Shown piece by piece: positions 5,345 to 6,645 of a stretch of DNA of 6,645 bases. The position numbers and the translations under genes are program-made. The notes under the pieces were generated by a model. That model saw only the letters and a program-made list of their open reading frames with translations. It ran no database searches and was not told where the DNA came from. The stretch lies in contig QJWF01000110.1 of NCBI GenBank assembly GCA_003235435.1, positions 1 through 6,645 on the forward strand, in the 5' to 3' direction. Position 1 is the stretch's first letter, and each line of letters opens with the position of its first letter. Origin of the DNA: Nitrosomonadales bacterium (GTDB taxonomy: Bacteria; Pseudomonadota; Gammaproteobacteria; Burkholderiales; Gallionellaceae).

Positions 5345-6645
5345 GATGCGATTCCTTCCCTGGATTGTCCTTTTACAGGCGCGTTATTGCGGAACCTGAC
5401 TACCCAGCCTTCTATCATCAGTGGGATGACGATCAGGATGTCATAGGTCAGTTCGAGCACTTTGGCGAAACGCCTAAATACCACACCGATGAATCTGAAT
5501 GCGAAACCGAGCCCGCGCATGGATTGGACCAGAAGCACGCCAATTACCGTACGCAGGGAATGTACAACGCTTTCCAACGGGATCGCTACAAAAGCCAGTG
5601 CAAACGGCAACACAAAGCCCATGATCATCTGTCCGGCCATCGGTATGTTTGCAATCAGGCCATCCGAGACCGGCGGTGCAGCGGAAGCAAGATCTCGCAT
5701 CAAAGAAGCTTTGTCGGAGATCAGCAAGTCGCGCATCAGTGCCAGGGATGATTCGATCGCAGCCAGGATGATCAAGAATATCAGGGAAGCCAGCATCAAG
5801 CGACGACGCATGCGGTCGTCCATGCTAGCAATCTTTGGAAACAGCTGTGTGATGCGCAGTGATTCAAGCAAGAACAGGCCCATCGACGCTTCCATCAGGA
5901 TGATAACCAATGCAGCTACATCCGAGGTTTTTAGGTTATCGGTGATGTAATCGCTGGCACCGACCATTTCCGACATTGGCAACGCAATCAACTTGTAGTT
6001 GATGAATGCGCCACCTAGGGCGATCAACATGACCAGTGCCGAGATCGCCAACTGTACAAAAGCAGATGTTGTCAGAGCATGCTCGGTCTTGCTGTCCTTG
6101 GTGCGTATCCCCTCGAATTTAGCCATATGTCCATCGATCTGCTTGGCATTGGTGTTAAGAGTGACTATTTTCTTGTCCATCTCCCCTATCAGTTTCTCCA
6201 CTGAACGCCATGATGACTGCGCCCCTTTCAAAATCCTGTGGCGCTCTTCATAGGAACGGCGAAACTCAGCCACCGTCTTGTCATGAATTTTGTGCATTGA
6301 TTTGTTGATGTCCTCTAGCAATTTGCGCGGGATATCGCCCCCCGACTTGATCTTCGAAACCGACTCTAGCGCACTCACCCACTCAGGAGGAGGCGCAGGA
6401 ACTTCGCCGCATTTGCGGTAGTCATCTTCGATGCGGGTAACTTCTTCCATTAATTTACGCTGCAACGCGGGAAATTCCTGCATGTCCTTGCGGATTATTT
6501 TGGTTATTCGCTCGAATTCCCGATCGATCAACGCGGCCGAACTTTCCTGGCTATGCGCCAGCAATACCGACTGGTTGCGCACACGAAGGTTTTCAGCGCT
6601 CAGAAACAACCAGCGGGATATGAAGCGTGTGGATTGGGTGACCAG
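5341..6645 (-). CDS. Polytopic membrane protein with long helical/coiled-coil N-terminal part, 5'-truncated by the window
   Basis: I do not recognise this protein. The frame is open to the right edge and 434 residues are visible; the true start lies outside. The TTG at 6609 has no ribosome binding site and the frame continues upstream as LVTQSTRFISRW, so TTG is not accepted as the start. Numbering from the TTG codon, residues 22-68 and 95-180 are charged, heptad-like helices joined by a proline turn P71-A-P-P-P-E. Hydrophobic segments then follow near 184-205, 231-250, 270-292, 326-345 and 386-402, with a possible further one at 353-377. Acidic residues fall inside or at the edge of several segments (E240, E250, E286, E346, E400). 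There is no P-loop, heme motif or protease motif. The gene overlaps the vWA lipoprotein gene by four bases, so the two products probably work together at the cytoplasmic membrane. Sidedness of the coiled coil depends on the missing N-terminus. Confidence 0.8.
   Translation of the reverse strand: MVTQSTRFISRWLFLSAENLRVRNQSVLLAHSQESSAALIDREFERITKIIRKDMQEFPALQRKLMEEVTRIEDDYRKCGEVPAPPPEWVSALESVSKIKSGGDIPRKLLEDINKSMHKIHDKTVAEFRRSYEERHRILKGAQSSWRSVEKLIGEMDKKIVTLNTNAKQIDGHMAKFEGIRTKDSKTEHALTTSAFVQLAISALVMLIALGGAFINYKLIALPMSEMVGASDYITDNLKTSDVAALVIILMEASMGLFLLESLRITQLFPKIASMDDRMRRRLMLASLIFLIILAAIESSLALMRDLLISDKASLMRDLASAAPPVSDGLIANIPMAGQMIMGFVLPFALAFVAIPLESVVHSLRTVIGVLLVQSMRGLGFAFRFIGVVFRRFAKVLELTYDILIVIPLMIEGWVVRFRNNAPVKGQSREGIAS

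Noticed and set aside
6607..6609. TTG as start of the polytopic membrane protein
   Set aside because: No Shine-Dalgarno sequence precedes it, and the frame stays open through 6645, so the gene most likely begins outside the window.

Overview
The window looks like chromosomal DNA of a betaproteobacterium with roughly balanced GC content, perhaps a Nitrosomonadales or Gallionellaceae relative. The evidence is the style of the HtpG protein, the long desaturase with a C-terminal helical extension, the CPWC FrnE-type protein and a small exported cytochrome c. This placement is inference from protein character only. I see no tRNA, rRNA, CRISPR array, insertion sequence or phage gene.

Layout: (1) 2-121 (+) is the 3' end of an RsmB/NOP-family RNA methyltransferase gene. 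(2) 200-1396 (+) is a complete membrane fatty acid desaturase gene, closed by a very strong stem-loop terminator at 1420-1452. That terminator probably also serves the convergent genes. (3) 4464 down to 1494 (-) is a run of three genes in one direction: htpG (Hsp90), a frnE-like DsbA-family thiol oxidoreductase, and a 95-residue monoheme cytochrome c lipoprotein. A heat-shock (sigma-32) promoter, close to consensus, lies just upstream of htpG at 4500-4528. (4) 4465-4681 is a 217-base intergenic region holding that promoter and several inverted repeats, including a 40-base nested hairpin that may end the next operon. (5) 6645 down to 4682 (-) is a translationally coupled pair. The first gene encodes a polytopic membrane protein with a long helical/coiled-coil N-terminal part and runs off the window's right edge. 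The second encodes a von Willebrand factor A (vWA) lipoprotein with an intact-looking MIDAS metal site.

How the genes may work together: htpG and frnE form a plausible proteostasis unit (chaperone plus dithiol oxidoreductase) under heat-shock control. The cytochrome may be co-transcribed with them. The desaturase adjusts membrane fluidity and is transcribed separately. The membrane protein/vWA lipoprotein pair is the least understood part and the best candidate for an undescribed envelope system. I do not recognise either protein as a named family beyond the vWA domain.
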